A DNA stretch of 64,000 nucleotides from Elysia crispata (lineage: Eukaryota; Mollusca; Gastropoda; Plakobranchidae): NCBI GenBank assembly GCA_033675545.1, contig JAWDGP010004927.1, positions 843,501 to 907,500 of the forward strand, in the 5' to 3' direction. Below the pieces are notes generated by a model. That model was not told the DNA's origin, ran no database searches, and saw only the letters and a list, made by a program, of their open reading frames with translations. Below, piece by piece: positions 53,901-62,329 of the stretch. Position numbers and translations under genes: made by a program. How positions within the stretch are numbered: position 1 is the stretch's first letter; each line of letters begins with the position of its first letter.

Positions 53901-56900
53901 AGATAAACCAGAATTCAAAGAACAGCAATAATCGTTTTAGTTTAGTTAGGGTAATTAGGATAGTATAGAATGATTAAGGGCTTTAAAAAATAACTTTGTT
54001 TAACCAGTGTTTTAGAGTATAATTGGTTCATCCTAGGTTTTAGCTCCCCTCCATGACAAAGATTTTTAATACGAACAAAATAAATACTTGTTAAAGCAAG
54101 CATGATACCTCCACATGAGTAAGGCAAAATCATGAGTATGTATTGTTTCAATGAGATTGGCTCTTCAAAGTTAGTCTGCATGAGCAAGCCAATCAGCAGT
54201 AAGAGCTGGACTGAGGCTATCAGCCTACTTGTGAACAGTGCGAGCGTGAGGGGAATGTTTAAAGGGAAAAGCAAGTGATTACCATTTGTGATAAACTGGG
54301 GTATAGATCTGAGGAATAATGACTAGCAAAATGTCTGACACAAAATTCCTTTGAACAAATCTGTGTTAGGTCATGATAATTTAGAGGAAAAATAAAAACA
54401 TGATACGAATTAACAAACAGATCTTTTTCAATGAATGAGGTACAAAGAGAACGAGACGAATAATAACCTTTGAAGATCTAAGAGGAGAATTTCTGCTCAG
54501 GATGGCGGCAGGGCTGCTTGAAGCTTTTTCATGAGGCACTGGAGGGGCTGGTGTCTTTTTTGGAGAGGGCATTACGTGAGAGCTATGTCCTTGAGTGGCT
54601 CTAGCAGGAGAGCCAACAACTTTCATTGGTGAAGCAGATTTAGTTTCTAATGAACTTTTCAGATGGCTGCTACTGGTCACTTTGACAGGGGATGCTGAGC
54701 CCTTGTTAGGTGTCCCTGGAGCATTCCCTGTGTTAGAAGGTGGCTGCCACCTTGGTTTCTTCTCCTCTTTACTGTAGAGAATAAAATAGAATACATAAAA
54801 GACATTACAAGATGCAATGCAAACAATGGAAATTATATTTTTCTATCTCTCAACAAAATTAGATAGCATTTTGTGACCTGAACAAAGGAAAGAAAGGATG
54901 TGCTTTGCAGAGATGGACAGTGAAAGGAGAATATTAAAAAAAAGAACCAGAGGTAGTGTAAATGGAATGTGGATGAAGGAGGAGAATGATTGTCTGTGGT
55001 AAGAGTGAGTTGAGGGAAGTAACAAAGATTTGGTTAGATTCTTAAACAGGAGAGGCAATGATAGGTAAGAGCAAATCTTCCCATTGGTATTATTAAAAAA
55101 GAAAGAAGTTTAGAAAATATTAAAACTTCATTATGTTTTCAAAAATCTTTGTCTTTAACACTGATGTATCTAAGACTTTACAGAGATATATGTGCATAGC
55201 AGACACTAAGATCTTTAATGGCTGTTATCATGAGCAAAAATGATTAATATTTCTTACTTCCATGATAAGTCTTTTAAAAATGGTGACTCTTGTCTTTGAA
55301 AACAAAAATTAATTGATAATATCTGGACTATTTGCTCTAGATAATAGATATTGATGTTTTGCTGATGTTTTCACATGTAAAAGTGACTAATTTAAATCAA
55401 GAAAGGATCATGCGAAAAATGCTCAAACCTCCTCTTTATTCAATTTATAGGACAGGATATAGAAAAGTAGGGAGAGAGAGAGAGAAATAGTAGATGTGCT
55501 TCCAGGTTTGATTAGTTAGCATGCCTGTATCTGTGAAGTTACCTTTGCCTTTCTAAGTACCTCTTTTCTTCACTTACTGAATGACATGATGAGTTAAGTC
55601 ATCCTCCCAGTTATTAATGCTCTGAGCCAGGGCAGCAAAGCGGTTCTTTCTGGTTGAAGAAGGTGCAGGCTTTACAGGTGATGTCTTTGGTGAAGGCACA
55701 GATTTTCGCTCTAGAGGCGGAGAGGACACACTTTTTCGAGGTTTTGGTGTTGGTGTTCCCTCACCATTGTTTTCATCTGAAAAGAAGTATTGCAAAAGTT
55801 TAAAATAACCACGTAAACTTTGAAAAACATATGAGGATTCAATGAATAAGGTCTTACAGAAACAGAACTTACATTGCTTCAAGAAGTATTAAAGTATGTT
55901 TAAGAGCCCCTAACACCAGAGCCGTGCTGTAACAGACAGCCCGTAAAGCCAGTCATCACTTGATAGGACAGTCTACTTCCGTTTGCAATAGCAGATACGT
56001 GTCCGACCCACAAGCCAGTATGATCCGTGCCATATGCTTTAGCGCTTGACATCCTGAGTATTACAGCCCTGTCATAAAACTTGGCCTGTGTTGGCCCGGG
56101 CGCCATCTTGTATCGCTTCTCCATTCAGAACTTTATACTCACATTTCTAAAAAATGCCAGGCCAGAAATGCAAAAAGTCATTACATTTTGCCAAGGCTAT
56201 TACTAAGACTCATTTTAAATAAAAAATAATTATGAATCTAAGCTTAGTTATTGAAAAACAAGTAAATTCGATCAGGCAAGTAACTCGCAGTTCTCATCTA
56301 CCTTGTCCGCTGACCTAGATCTAGCTAGCAGTCAGTAGTGTTCATGTGACGAGCTGTCAGGCGCTAAAGTCGATCGACCGTGACTTTTGATCAGAACATC
56401 ACAAGTATCGTCTGACCATGTAGGTTGAGTGTGCATATCAGAATTCAAGTGATGACTGGCTCTTAAGGGCTGTCCAGTACAGCAATGCCTTGGTCTTCGG
56501 GTAGCCTAACACATTTAAGAGTGCAAACGGTTCCCACTCAAGCTTAAAAATTGTTCCTACCAAACCTTTTTTTAAAATAAGCAGGTTAAACAAAGAAGTC
56601 ATTATCAAACATGACTATAGTTTTGCCAAGAAATGCATGTACACCCCCCCTTAACAGGGAGGGATGCTCACAGGAACCTTAAATAAAGAAATCGCATTAT
56701 ATCCTAAGATTTTATCATGGAACTAAACTGAAAACTTAATTCTAGGGTTTAACAATATGTTTGGGAATCCTGACAAAGTATCACATTACTGTATTTAATG
56801 ACAATTTCAAGAATATCAATGTTACTCCAAACAAGTTTTAAGAACCTACCCCTTTGGGAACAAGAAACAAGGATTTTAAGACAAAGCTTCTTTTTCCATC

Positions 56901-59900
56901 TACTCCAAAATTTGTTGACCAGCACCAGTTGCATTTTTATTTGCCTGCCTGTGTTCTAGACTTACAAGGACATGTGATGTGAATTGTAAGAAAGTGATGA
57001 CACGAAATGATCCCTGCTGCCACATGGGCTAGTGCATTACTTTCCATCACCCCTAACCTACACAAACAAACACACAGTAGCTCAGTTCTTAGTCACTCTG
57101 AAAACTCCTGAGTTTTAAATAAGGTTTGAGGCCCTCAACTTATCAGATTAAAGGGACAAAATTATGGTGTGAGAAATGATATTCCACCAAGCCACCCCCC
57201 TAAAAGTGAGTTCCCAGACAGATCTTACGTCAAGAATGTGCTGTTGAAGATGAAAAAAAGAAAAGTAAAAAAAATGTGCCAGAAAATAAGGGATTCTGAG
57301 ATGACAGAGTTCGCTGTAACAATGTCTTTATTCAAAGCCCAGGCATAAATATATATATATAAACTAATTATCTAATAAAAACAAAATAAACCAAACTGCT
57401 TTCACTACCTTTGCCATCTCCATATTTCAAATCCTTGATCCTTGATTGCACACCTTGGATGGCAGGTGTGTCTGGTTTGACGTTGAGTTCCACATCCCTC
57501 AAGCATTGGCGCTTTGGAGAATCTACAACATAGATAAGGCAGTTTAGTCACAGACTGTTGGTATCAGGTACAATAGCAACACAGTATCTACCAATAGACA
57601 ATGTACAAGATAATAAGATAATATTGTTTGTATAAGGTACAATAGTAATGCAGTATCTTCCACTGGAGAATTAAAAAGGGCAGCTTTATCGTAGATTGTT
57701 GGTATCAGGTTCAATAGTAATAATATTATAGTCTGTACTCCTCCCATTATACAAGTATTGCACTTTCAAAATGGTTAATTTTAAGTTGTGTTTTAAAGAA
57801 AAGCTGAGAAATATTACTGTTAAAACTTACAATCCACACTTTTCTCAGCCTTGCAAGGATAACAATCATTCAAATCAATCTGTTCACTAGTATTTCAGTT
57901 TTGAAAAACAAGGTCACTATTTTATTTCTCAACTTAGAAACTTTTAGGGTAGTAAATCTAGCTACAGCTTTTCTTATTCAATAATCAATTACATGTCACA
58001 GATAGTTTTAAGAAGGAAAAAATGGCTCAAACTTCAACTTACACAAAAATTATTCTTATAACACAATGGCATGAAAAAAAAAAAAAAATTAAAATAGAAA
58101 CATTTATCACCAATGCCAATCGAAACAATAACAGCAGGGTAAAAATTAGATATTTGCATTTGAGTTTCATTACCTGTGTACTCATGGTCTGGAAAAAAAA
58201 TTATTTTAAAATGTAATCATTGCATGAGAAAATCTATATCAACTTAAAATGAAACTATTTTGACTGAATCAGCAAATCTTTGCCTATGACAAACAAAATT
58301 TTGAGATAACTAAAAAAAAAATCCCCTCCTCTGCCCTATTACAAATAAAAAAGCAAAGAAAACAGGTGACCATAAAAAATCAGATACTTGTAGAGGACAG
58401 TTTTAATGAGGAGGAGTCAAAGAAATTTTGCATTATTCGAAAAGATTTACAGTAGAAATTTCCCTTTTTTTTTTTTTTATATTACTGATGCTCATACTTT
58501 AAACATGAATCAAAAAAAAAAAAAAAAAAATCAAAACAAAAGCAAACACATAATTATGTGTCCCTTTAAAGTCAAGTTTCTCGTGCTTTTTGATATTTGT
58601 CTCAACCCAGTCCAAAAGAGTGGCATGTAGATCATATCTTCTTTATTTGCAAATCAAATTTCTGATCATTTAAATGGTAAAAGTCACAAAAAACTATCAG
58701 AAATTTATGAGTTGATACTAAATATTCAAATCATTGAAAACATAAAAACAAATAGAAATATATTATATGCATGTATATGTATTATTAAATGATAATTTTT
58801 TTTTGTTACTCTATTTCAAATTCCGACATCTGATTCATTAGGGCTGGTTGCAAGGCAAATCACAAAATACTAGTGAGTTTTCTATTTAAATAATCCTCAG
58901 AATTTAAATGCAGCAAATAAAAAACCAAAATGTCATAGGTTTATTATAATGCCACTATCAATAGTATCATAGAGCAGCAATAACTATAACAAATATTTTA
59001 ATTGCTTATGAGATGGATCATTTGAGTAGAAAAGCAAAGAATGCACATAATTGTAAATTATACACTACTTCAATTAGTTGCATCACTGACACACTCAAAC
59101 AAAATGAAAAAAAAAAAAGGCCTCCAATAGCCTATTGTAAAATCTATATATAGGTTTTGGGTGCCCTGTAAGTTACAACATACCATCTTGGTCAGCACTT
59201 GATGAGGTTTGCTTCTCACTTCTTTCATTTTCTAAAACTGGAGTTCTTCGCTTTCGAGGGGCAGCCTCAGGCATTCCAGCAAAACGCTGATTTAAAATCT
59301 CTCTCCGCTGTCGTGTTCGTTCAATCAAAGTCTGAAAAATAGAAGAAAACTAGACTTTAAAAGTCAAATAAAACTATTCTGATTAGCAGTTAGTTGGGCT
59401 CTTATATTGATATTTAAGAATTTGGAATAGATACGAAAGACTGGTTGATACTCTCTCCATAAATTATTAAAGCGTTTTCAGTAAGTTTATCTTTAGACTA
59501 CTTATTTTTTTTTGTGATTTTATAGGCCTAGCTGAATGGGTAGTTAAAAATCTCACAATAAGTTTCAAAACATCCAATTCACATAAAAAATAATGCTCAT
59601 TTTATAAGCTAGCAACAAAGCATGAGCAATCTAGATCTAATAGGTTAGAAACAAAAAAACAATCCAAGTTAAAAGCAGGCAGGCCTACACGTCACAGTTA
59701 ACACACTCATGATCACATGAATAAAATATCAGTGTGATAGCAGCCCATAAATGTAATTCTTCATAAAGTTCAATTCTAAGAATGTTGAAGTACAAATAGA
59801 CTCTAGAGATTAATAACCATTCCTTTTGTAAGAATAACTAAGATGAAAAAAATCATGTGGTAGTACTTTGTTTATACAATCTTAACAAAAATTGTAATAA

Positions 59901-60221
59901 GTATTGTGTTCAGAGGCCAAGATAGATCAGTAATCTAGAATTAACAACAGCTGTAGATCTAGACCTAGAGTAGTTGTAGAATGAAATTAAAGATGTCTCC
60001 AGTCCAGGAGAAGAGCTAGAGAAAATGGTCCTGAGGTAATGTGCAGTAGCACAGCAAAAAGTTAAACCATTTAAAAAATATATCATTTCAATTTTCACAC
60101 CCCTAGACAATTGAGTGCATCTATGGTATCATTTTAGAGTGGTTCTAGAATTAAGATCGGCTAAAACTATTGTTTACTCCCCCAAAATAATTTTAATACT
60201 TACTCTTGTGTCTGCATCCAT
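24523..60221 (-). CDS. ANLN: Anillin, complete (25 coding exons, 1451 aa)
   Basis: Anillin is the cytokinetic-ring scaffold that links RhoA, F-actin, myosin II, septins and membrane. Coding exons in transcript order: 60204-60221, 59184-59331, 57409-57522, 55578-55776, 54468-54771, 51007-51438, 48774-48989, 48160-48321, 47358-47573, 46296-46478, 45388-45523, 41114-41289, 40717-40913, 37621-38065, 35745-35836, 33204-33348, 32674-32812, 30596-30751, 29923-30095, 29659-29728, 27656-27765, 27328-27414, 26836-26943, 26175-26347, 24523-24679. The phases close to 4356 nt. Visible parts: N-terminal [30 protein letters not shown] (about 142-157), matching the myosin/actin-binding half; NPPPPPV; acidic middle; the anillin homology region (about 1010-1305, with [11 protein letters not shown] and [12 protein letters not shown]); and a PH domain (about 1305-1425, [24 protein letters not shown]). 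Human anillin is 1124 aa; the extra length is in the disordered N-terminal half. Weak donors are GTTCTT, GTTTGG and GTCTGT, supported by phase and homology. Confidence 0.93.
25220..25345 (-). mobile_element. LINE (CR1/L2-like) C-terminal scrap
   Basis: On the minus strand [18 protein letters not shown] resembles the LHWLPVxxRIxFK block found near the end of CR1/L2-type reverse transcriptases. It is short and isolated, within the last anillin intron. Confidence 0.35.
25461..25935 (+). mobile_element. Possible piggyBac-like relic in the last anillin intron
   Basis: A TTAA (25461-25464) is followed by CTCACTAAGGAC, which could be a terminal inverted repeat. Farther in, broken plus-strand frames read [15 protein letters not shown] and then [20 protein letters not shown]. 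This is an acidic stretch of the kind at the N-terminus of piggyBac transposases. No second terminus was found and no catalytic region is present. Confidence 0.3.
28890..29590 (+). mobile_element. CR1/L2-like LINE, 3' end with ATT tail
   Basis: Plus-strand, antisense to anillin. Readable pieces in the right order for CR1/L2 reverse transcriptase ends are [32 protein letters not shown] and [15 protein letters not shown] and a SFKKLL-like piece follow in another frame. The 3' UTR has the typical TTGTAAAGCACATTGGGCATG...GTGCTATACAAGTTTAATT form and ends in an ATT-repeat tail (about 29574-29587). The element is 5'-truncated and decayed. Confidence 0.65.
32674..32812 (-). CDS. ANLN: Anillin exon 17: start of the Rho-binding helical region
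   Basis: Encodes residues 1062-1107. [20 protein letters not shown] aligns with [20 protein letters not shown] of human anillin, the helical hairpin that contacts RhoA. It is followed by [10 protein letters not shown], matching AERLLLIATG. The phase is 0 in and 1 out. Confidence 0.88.
33030..33041 (+). repeat. Short poly-C tract in anillin intron
   Basis: A run of about ten C residues at 33032-33041 in the intron between exons 33204-33348 and 32674-32812. The rest of that intron is featureless. Confidence 0.6.
34900..35700. other. Less AT-rich block of unknown origin in anillin intron
   Basis: Within the intron between exons 35745-35836 and 33204-33348, base composition shifts to GC- and C-rich DNA at about 35270-35700. 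A 61-codon open minus-strand frame (35029-35214) contains [16 protein letters not shown]. It does not fit anillin in phase or homology and I do not recognise it. It is probably transposon-derived, but no ends were found. Confidence 0.3.
35745..35836 (-). CDS. ANLN: Anillin exon 15 (92 nt, Asp-rich, AYRKSA)
   Basis: This exon is too short for ordinary reading-frame lists. It joins phase 0 in and phase 2 out between exons 14 and 16. An ATC simple repeat on the plus strand encodes six consecutive Asp residues. This is followed by [12 protein letters not shown], which aligns with LLYSIDAYRSQ of human anillin just before the anillin homology domain. Confidence 0.82.
36086..36232 (+). repeat. Dispersed repeat, copy B
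   Basis: Second copy of the block described at 21421-21575, in the same orientation, with matching start (CTAGGCC), middle (TGGTGCTGCGAGCTG) and end (ACTATCATAGACTTCCACC). It abuts the inverted-repeat element that starts at 36255. Confidence 0.65.
36255..37546. mobile_element. hAT-like non-autonomous DNA transposon in anillin intron 14
   Basis: Terminal inverted repeat CAGACCTGCCA (36255-36265) against CAGAACTGCCA (reverse complement of 37536-37546), 10 of 11 identical. The direct repeat CATAAA touches both outer ends (36249-36254 and 37547-37552). Termini beginning CAG and a short direct target duplication suggest hAT, although six bases is short for the usual eight. Sequence just inside both ends is related (TCTGAATGATT / TCGGAATGATT). 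No transposase frame is visible in its 1.3 kb. Confidence 0.6.
37621..38065 (-). CDS. ANLN: Anillin exon 14: acidic exon with a duplicated 25-codon unit
   Basis: The largest coding exon (residues 834-982). It starts [11 protein letters not shown], comparable to the MSVDDDDI segment of human anillin, and is rich in D, E and S. Near its end the segment [15 protein letters not shown] is repeated 25 codons later as [15 protein letters not shown], so the exon contains a recent or conserved tandem duplication. It ends at a GTGAGT donor after KKP. Confidence 0.88.
39307..39760 (+). repeat. Diverged tandem array, about four units of 90-140 bp
   Basis: The motif TTCAATCAACCAATCA recurs with changes at 39340, 39479, 39569 and 39704. 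Between copies lies a second recurring motif, CTAGCCACACAG followed by a G-rich GGAGAG(A/C)GGGATG-like stretch, near 39438, 39525 and 39656. A third, TCTAGC(C/A)CACA...CAATGCACG, precedes or follows it. The array lies in the anillin intron between exons 40717-40913 and 37621-38065. Confidence 0.7.
41830..42840 (+). mobile_element. Non-LTR reverse transcriptase fragment with one frameshift
   Basis: Plus-strand, antisense within the anillin intron between exons 45388-45523 and 41114-41289. It has reverse transcriptase palm motifs [18 protein letters not shown] (about 41928-41981) and AYADDVDF (about 42056-42079), then the post-RT region [30 protein letters not shown] and RGRPTTTLP, ending at a stop at 42835-42837. 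The catalytic YADD is intact, but the element lacks everything upstream of RT block 4. A single-base frame change near 42240, in the segment after GSLIGDLED, separates the two halves. The codon use and length argue for a fairly young but dead copy. Clade is not assigned. Confidence 0.8.
43040..43073. repeat. Perfect 34-bp palindrome
   Basis: Two 17-bp arms with no spacer: the left arm begins AAATCACCCTCCC and the right arm is its exact reverse complement ending GGGAGGGTGATTT, centred on TTAA/TTAA at 43056/43057. It is about 200 bp downstream of the reverse transcriptase fragment. Confidence 0.9.
43840..43982 (+). repeat. 143-bp repeat, copy 1
   Basis: Nearly colinear with 44281-44423. Both copies start TATAGAA, contain AAGAAAGCAGTCA, GACGAAGCTAGATCTAAGGAT and AATAAAGAAATAATTAG, and both end at GCTCGAGA, after which the sequences diverge. 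The sharp shared boundaries suggest a short transposable unit rather than a random duplication. Confidence 0.8.
44022..44116 (-). repeat. tRNA-derived SINE head (or tRNA pseudogene)
   Basis: On the minus strand the sequence reads GATGCGGATAGCTCAGTGG, a near-perfect A box, and later GCAGGTTCGATCCCTGT, a perfect B box with a matching T-stem (GCAGG/CCTGT). The ends GATG...CATC could pair as an acceptor stem, but the D-stem is imperfect and the A-to-B spacing is long with a large variable arm. It is therefore more like a SINE head than a working tRNA. Confidence 0.6.
44281..44423 (+). repeat. 143-bp repeat, copy 2
   Basis: Second copy of the 143-bp unit in direct orientation, 441 bp from copy 1, with the tRNA-like SINE in between. 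Confidence 0.8.
47358..47573 (-). CDS. ANLN: Anillin exon 9, proline run and two possible donors
   Basis: The exon opens with [10 protein letters not shown], a possible SH3 ligand, and carries several SP sites (SPVK, SPNR, SPNK). Two in-frame donors are possible: GTGAGG after 47358, or GTATTC after 47385, which would drop nine residues (VFNIGGVAK). Both keep phase 0 to the next exon at 46478. Confidence 0.8.
48990..51006 (-). other. Anillin intron 6
   Basis: AT-rich, 2 kb. I see no repeat family, ncRNA or exon in it. Confidence 0.5.
51439..54467 (-). other. Anillin intron 5 (3 kb)
   Basis: AT-rich intron. Apart from the hydrophobic open frame at 53942-54274 nothing is recognisable. Confidence 0.5.
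53942..54274 (-). other. Unexplained 110-codon open frame, hydrophobic, in anillin intron 5
   Basis: This minus-strand frame, the same strand as anillin, encodes two membrane-helix-like stretches, [13 protein letters not shown] and [20 protein letters not shown], separated by a short polar segment and followed by a basic tail. There is no obvious splice or promoter signal and I do not recognise a family. It could be chance in AT-rich DNA or a transposon remnant. Confidence 0.2.
55925..56483. mobile_element. Inverted-repeat element (MITE-like) in anillin intron 3
   Basis: Arms 55925-55963 and 56445-56483 are inverted copies sharing GCTGTA, GACAGCCC and the exact GCCAGTCATCACTTGA. The interior is GC-richer than the intron and includes GGCGCC and GGCGCTAAAG-type segments. 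A short minus-strand frame starts [10 protein letters not shown] but has no recognised domain. The superfamily is unassigned because the outer ends and target-site duplication are unclear. Confidence 0.6.
57523..59183 (-). other. Anillin intron 2
   Basis: Contains the short tandem repeat at 57544-57747 and several poly-A/poly-T runs (for example near 58079 and 58510). No exon with compatible phase was found. Confidence 0.5.
57544..57747 (+). repeat. Three diverged tandem units of about 70 bp
   Basis: GGTATCAGGTACAATAG-like cores recur at 57561, 57630 and 57701, each followed by AGTAAT/AGCAAC and CAGTATCT-like sequence. They lie just upstream (in transcript terms) of the anillin exon 57409-57522. 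The open minus-strand frame here is only a product of the repeat. Confidence 0.65.
60204..60221 (-). CDS. ANLN: Anillin exon 1 (18-nt coding, MDADTR)
   Basis: The ATG lies in a strong context (ACCATGG) and is followed after six codons by a perfect GTAAGT donor. The next exon continues [11 protein letters not shown] in phase 0, parallel to the human start MDPFTEKLLERTRARRE. The very short coding first exon is easily missed by gene finders. Confidence 0.85.
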
Positions 60222-60439
60222 GGTTCTGTGACAGAGTGACTGTGGGCGTGGTATTTTCACTACAATAACATAAAATTCAGATATAGATCTATATTTGCTC
60301 TGTGCAATTGTTTCAAATGTCACTTAATCCCAAATATGAAATTACATGCAAAAAGAAATCGATCTGTTGGCAACATGGAGCAAGATCCAAAGTTAGTTAC
60401 TAAATCTTCTTTGAAACTTCCGCAGTTCCGTATCAACAA

Positions 60440-60475
60440 AAATACGAACTTTCAAACTTGGCGGTTGAAGTCACG
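60440..60475 (-). promoter_or_regulatory. CDE/CHR-like cell-cycle motif upstream of anillin
   Basis: In anillin orientation the sequence reads CAACCGCCAAGTTTGAAAG: an E2F/CDE-like CCGCCAA at 60464-60458, followed directly by the CHR core TTTGAA at 60456-60451. Tandem CDE/CHR sites are the binding platform for DREAM/MuvB at vertebrate mitotic genes, anillin among them. The site is about 230 bp upstream of the start codon. The transcription start is unknown, so it could also lie in a 5' UTR. Confidence 0.4.
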
Positions 60476-61004
60476 TAGATTCATGAAATTTCACGAGAGA
60501 TCAGCTCGAACTAAAATTCAAGGAAATGGCTAGCTGAAAATCGACTCGTGTTGTATGTGAAAGGAAATAAAACTTTTAAATTCCTGTGTGAAAAAAAAAA
60601 TTAAAATTGTGGACTAAATAGATTAAAACTTGTGAAACCAATTTTTAAAGAATGATAAGGAATATTCTCTAAGAAAAAGGAGAGGCAGGTTAAAATAAAA
60701 TATAAAAAAAATAAAACAACAAAGAATCACACATGTCTTGCCAAGCACTTTTTTTTCGTCTTTCGTTGAAATGAAAATATTCCATTTAAAATCATAGGGA
60801 AAAAAAAATAAAAACACCCATCGATCAAACCCAAGAAGTTTACATGCATCAAACAACCTTAATGAAAACTCAGGATTCTTTTACAACCAAATCTGAATTC
60901 ACTAAATGTAGCCTAGGGACCGTTAGGTAAAAAGAAATTCCAATGACCCTAAGCTATTCATTATTGATACCGCCCAACATCAGAGTGGTCGTCTTTTTCT
61001 CTAA

Positions 61005-61363
61005 GGCCAGCCTCACATTGTGTCACGCGTCACTCTTTACGTGACACGTTACAAGCCTCACTCTGTCTGATCACATAGGTTCTGTCATTACCTCACGCCC
61101 AGCCAGGCTGAGAACATGGATTCCTCCGATGGAGAGGCATTGTGGACAATCGTTTTAGATTAAAAAAAGAAGAGGATGACACAAAACGGGCCAAAAAGAA
61201 TCAGCATGTACATTCTTTCCGGCAAGTCACCATACGTCGGCATGACGCAACTGCTTATATGAGGGGTGTCGTTAAAATTATACTAACCACCTTTGTTTAC
61301 ACGCGTGACCCATGTCCATTCACGCACGTGACGTGTTGAGTGACGCTCTATGTGAGGCTGACC
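61005..61363 (+). mobile_element. PIF/Harbinger-like MITE
   Basis: Inverted ends GGCCAGCCTCACATTG and GGTCAGCCTCACATAG (reverse complement of the right end), with further matching GCGTCACTC inside. Flanks are TAA (61002-61004) and TTA (61364-61366), compatible with a mutated TWA target. An ATG at 61116 starts MDSSDGEALWTIVLD, which resembles the N-terminus of HARBI1-like transposases, then breaks. The element is an internally deleted derivative. Confidence 0.6.
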
Positions 61364-61689
61364 TTAGGGTCAAATAATATATAAAAAGTCCTTGACATTT
61401 AACGTTGATTCATTTGCTCCTTAAAAAGAAAAAAAAAAATCAACAACACATGTAGAGGCGCGTGAGTGGTCTGCCTTTAGAAAATTAATTTTACACTACA
61501 AGCGCATGATCAAAATTTATGGTGAATGACTGCTCATGTAGAAATAATCTTGAAAATCAATATAAAGACCTTTACATTTGTTCGTTTTCTGATCCTTTCT
61601 TTACGATTTGCCTCTAGTCCCAGAGAGGCAATGCCTTAATGCAAGACATTAAGCATTATAAACTCTGTATTGGCAAATACCACAAGGCT

Positions 61690-61800
61690 TTCGTCAAGCC
61701 TCAGGCAAAGACTTTTAAAATGAGACTTGACCGCACCAATAGATAACTCAAGCAGGGAAATGAACCTGAGACCTCCATACAACTAGTCCACCGCCCTGCC
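61690..61800 (-). repeat. Possible tRNA-derived SINE remnant
   Basis: On the minus strand CTCAGGTTCATTTCCC resembles a B box with flanking T-stem and is preceded by GGCAGGGCGGTGGACTAG, which could be a decayed A-box region. No tail is evident. Confidence 0.3.
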
Positions 61801-62097
61801 TATTGAAATATCTCGCACCCTAAATGATTCTAAATTCTAAAGTTTAAGGTTTATAAAAATTAATGATGCTTAAGTTTTATTCTGCCAATGGTATAATTAC
61901 TTGTAACTCTTTCTTTACTTAATCGTGAAAACAAGATATTCTGAGCAGATAGCATAATATCTTGTAATGTTATTTTTCTATCATAATGAACAAACAAATA
62001 TCTTCGGCATCGAAATTAGATTGTTGAACTAAAAAAAAAGTAAACAATTTATAACTCCGAGCCGAGCGTTCGGTTATTTCAGGAGATGTTGATGGTG

Positions 62098-62099
<2 letters not shown>

Positions 62100-62168
<69 letters not shown>
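62100..62168 (+). repeat. (GA)n microsatellite
   Basis: About 65 bp of uninterrupted GA repeat, ending in AAACACACACAC. Confidence 0.95.
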
Positions 62169-62171
<3 letters not shown>

Positions 62172-62262
62172 CACACACACGGAGGGGGAGAGAAAGAGAG
62201 ACAAAGAGTAAAGAAACAGACAGAGAAGAGAAATAGAGAGAAAGGGGATAAAGATAAGAGAA

Positions 62263-62265
<3 letters not shown>

Positions 62266-62327
<62 letters not shown>

Positions 62328-62329
62328 AG
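62266..62329 (+). repeat. (GA)n microsatellite followed by G run
   Basis: About 55 bp of GA repeat ending in a G run (about 62319-62327). It is separated from the previous tract by a purine-rich degenerate stretch, so the two may once have been one array. Confidence 0.95.

Noticed and set aside
60336-60533. Small divergent gene opposite anillin (65-codon plus-strand frame)
   Set aside because: It has no recognised domain, overlaps the likely anillin promoter, and no splice or polyA evidence supports it.
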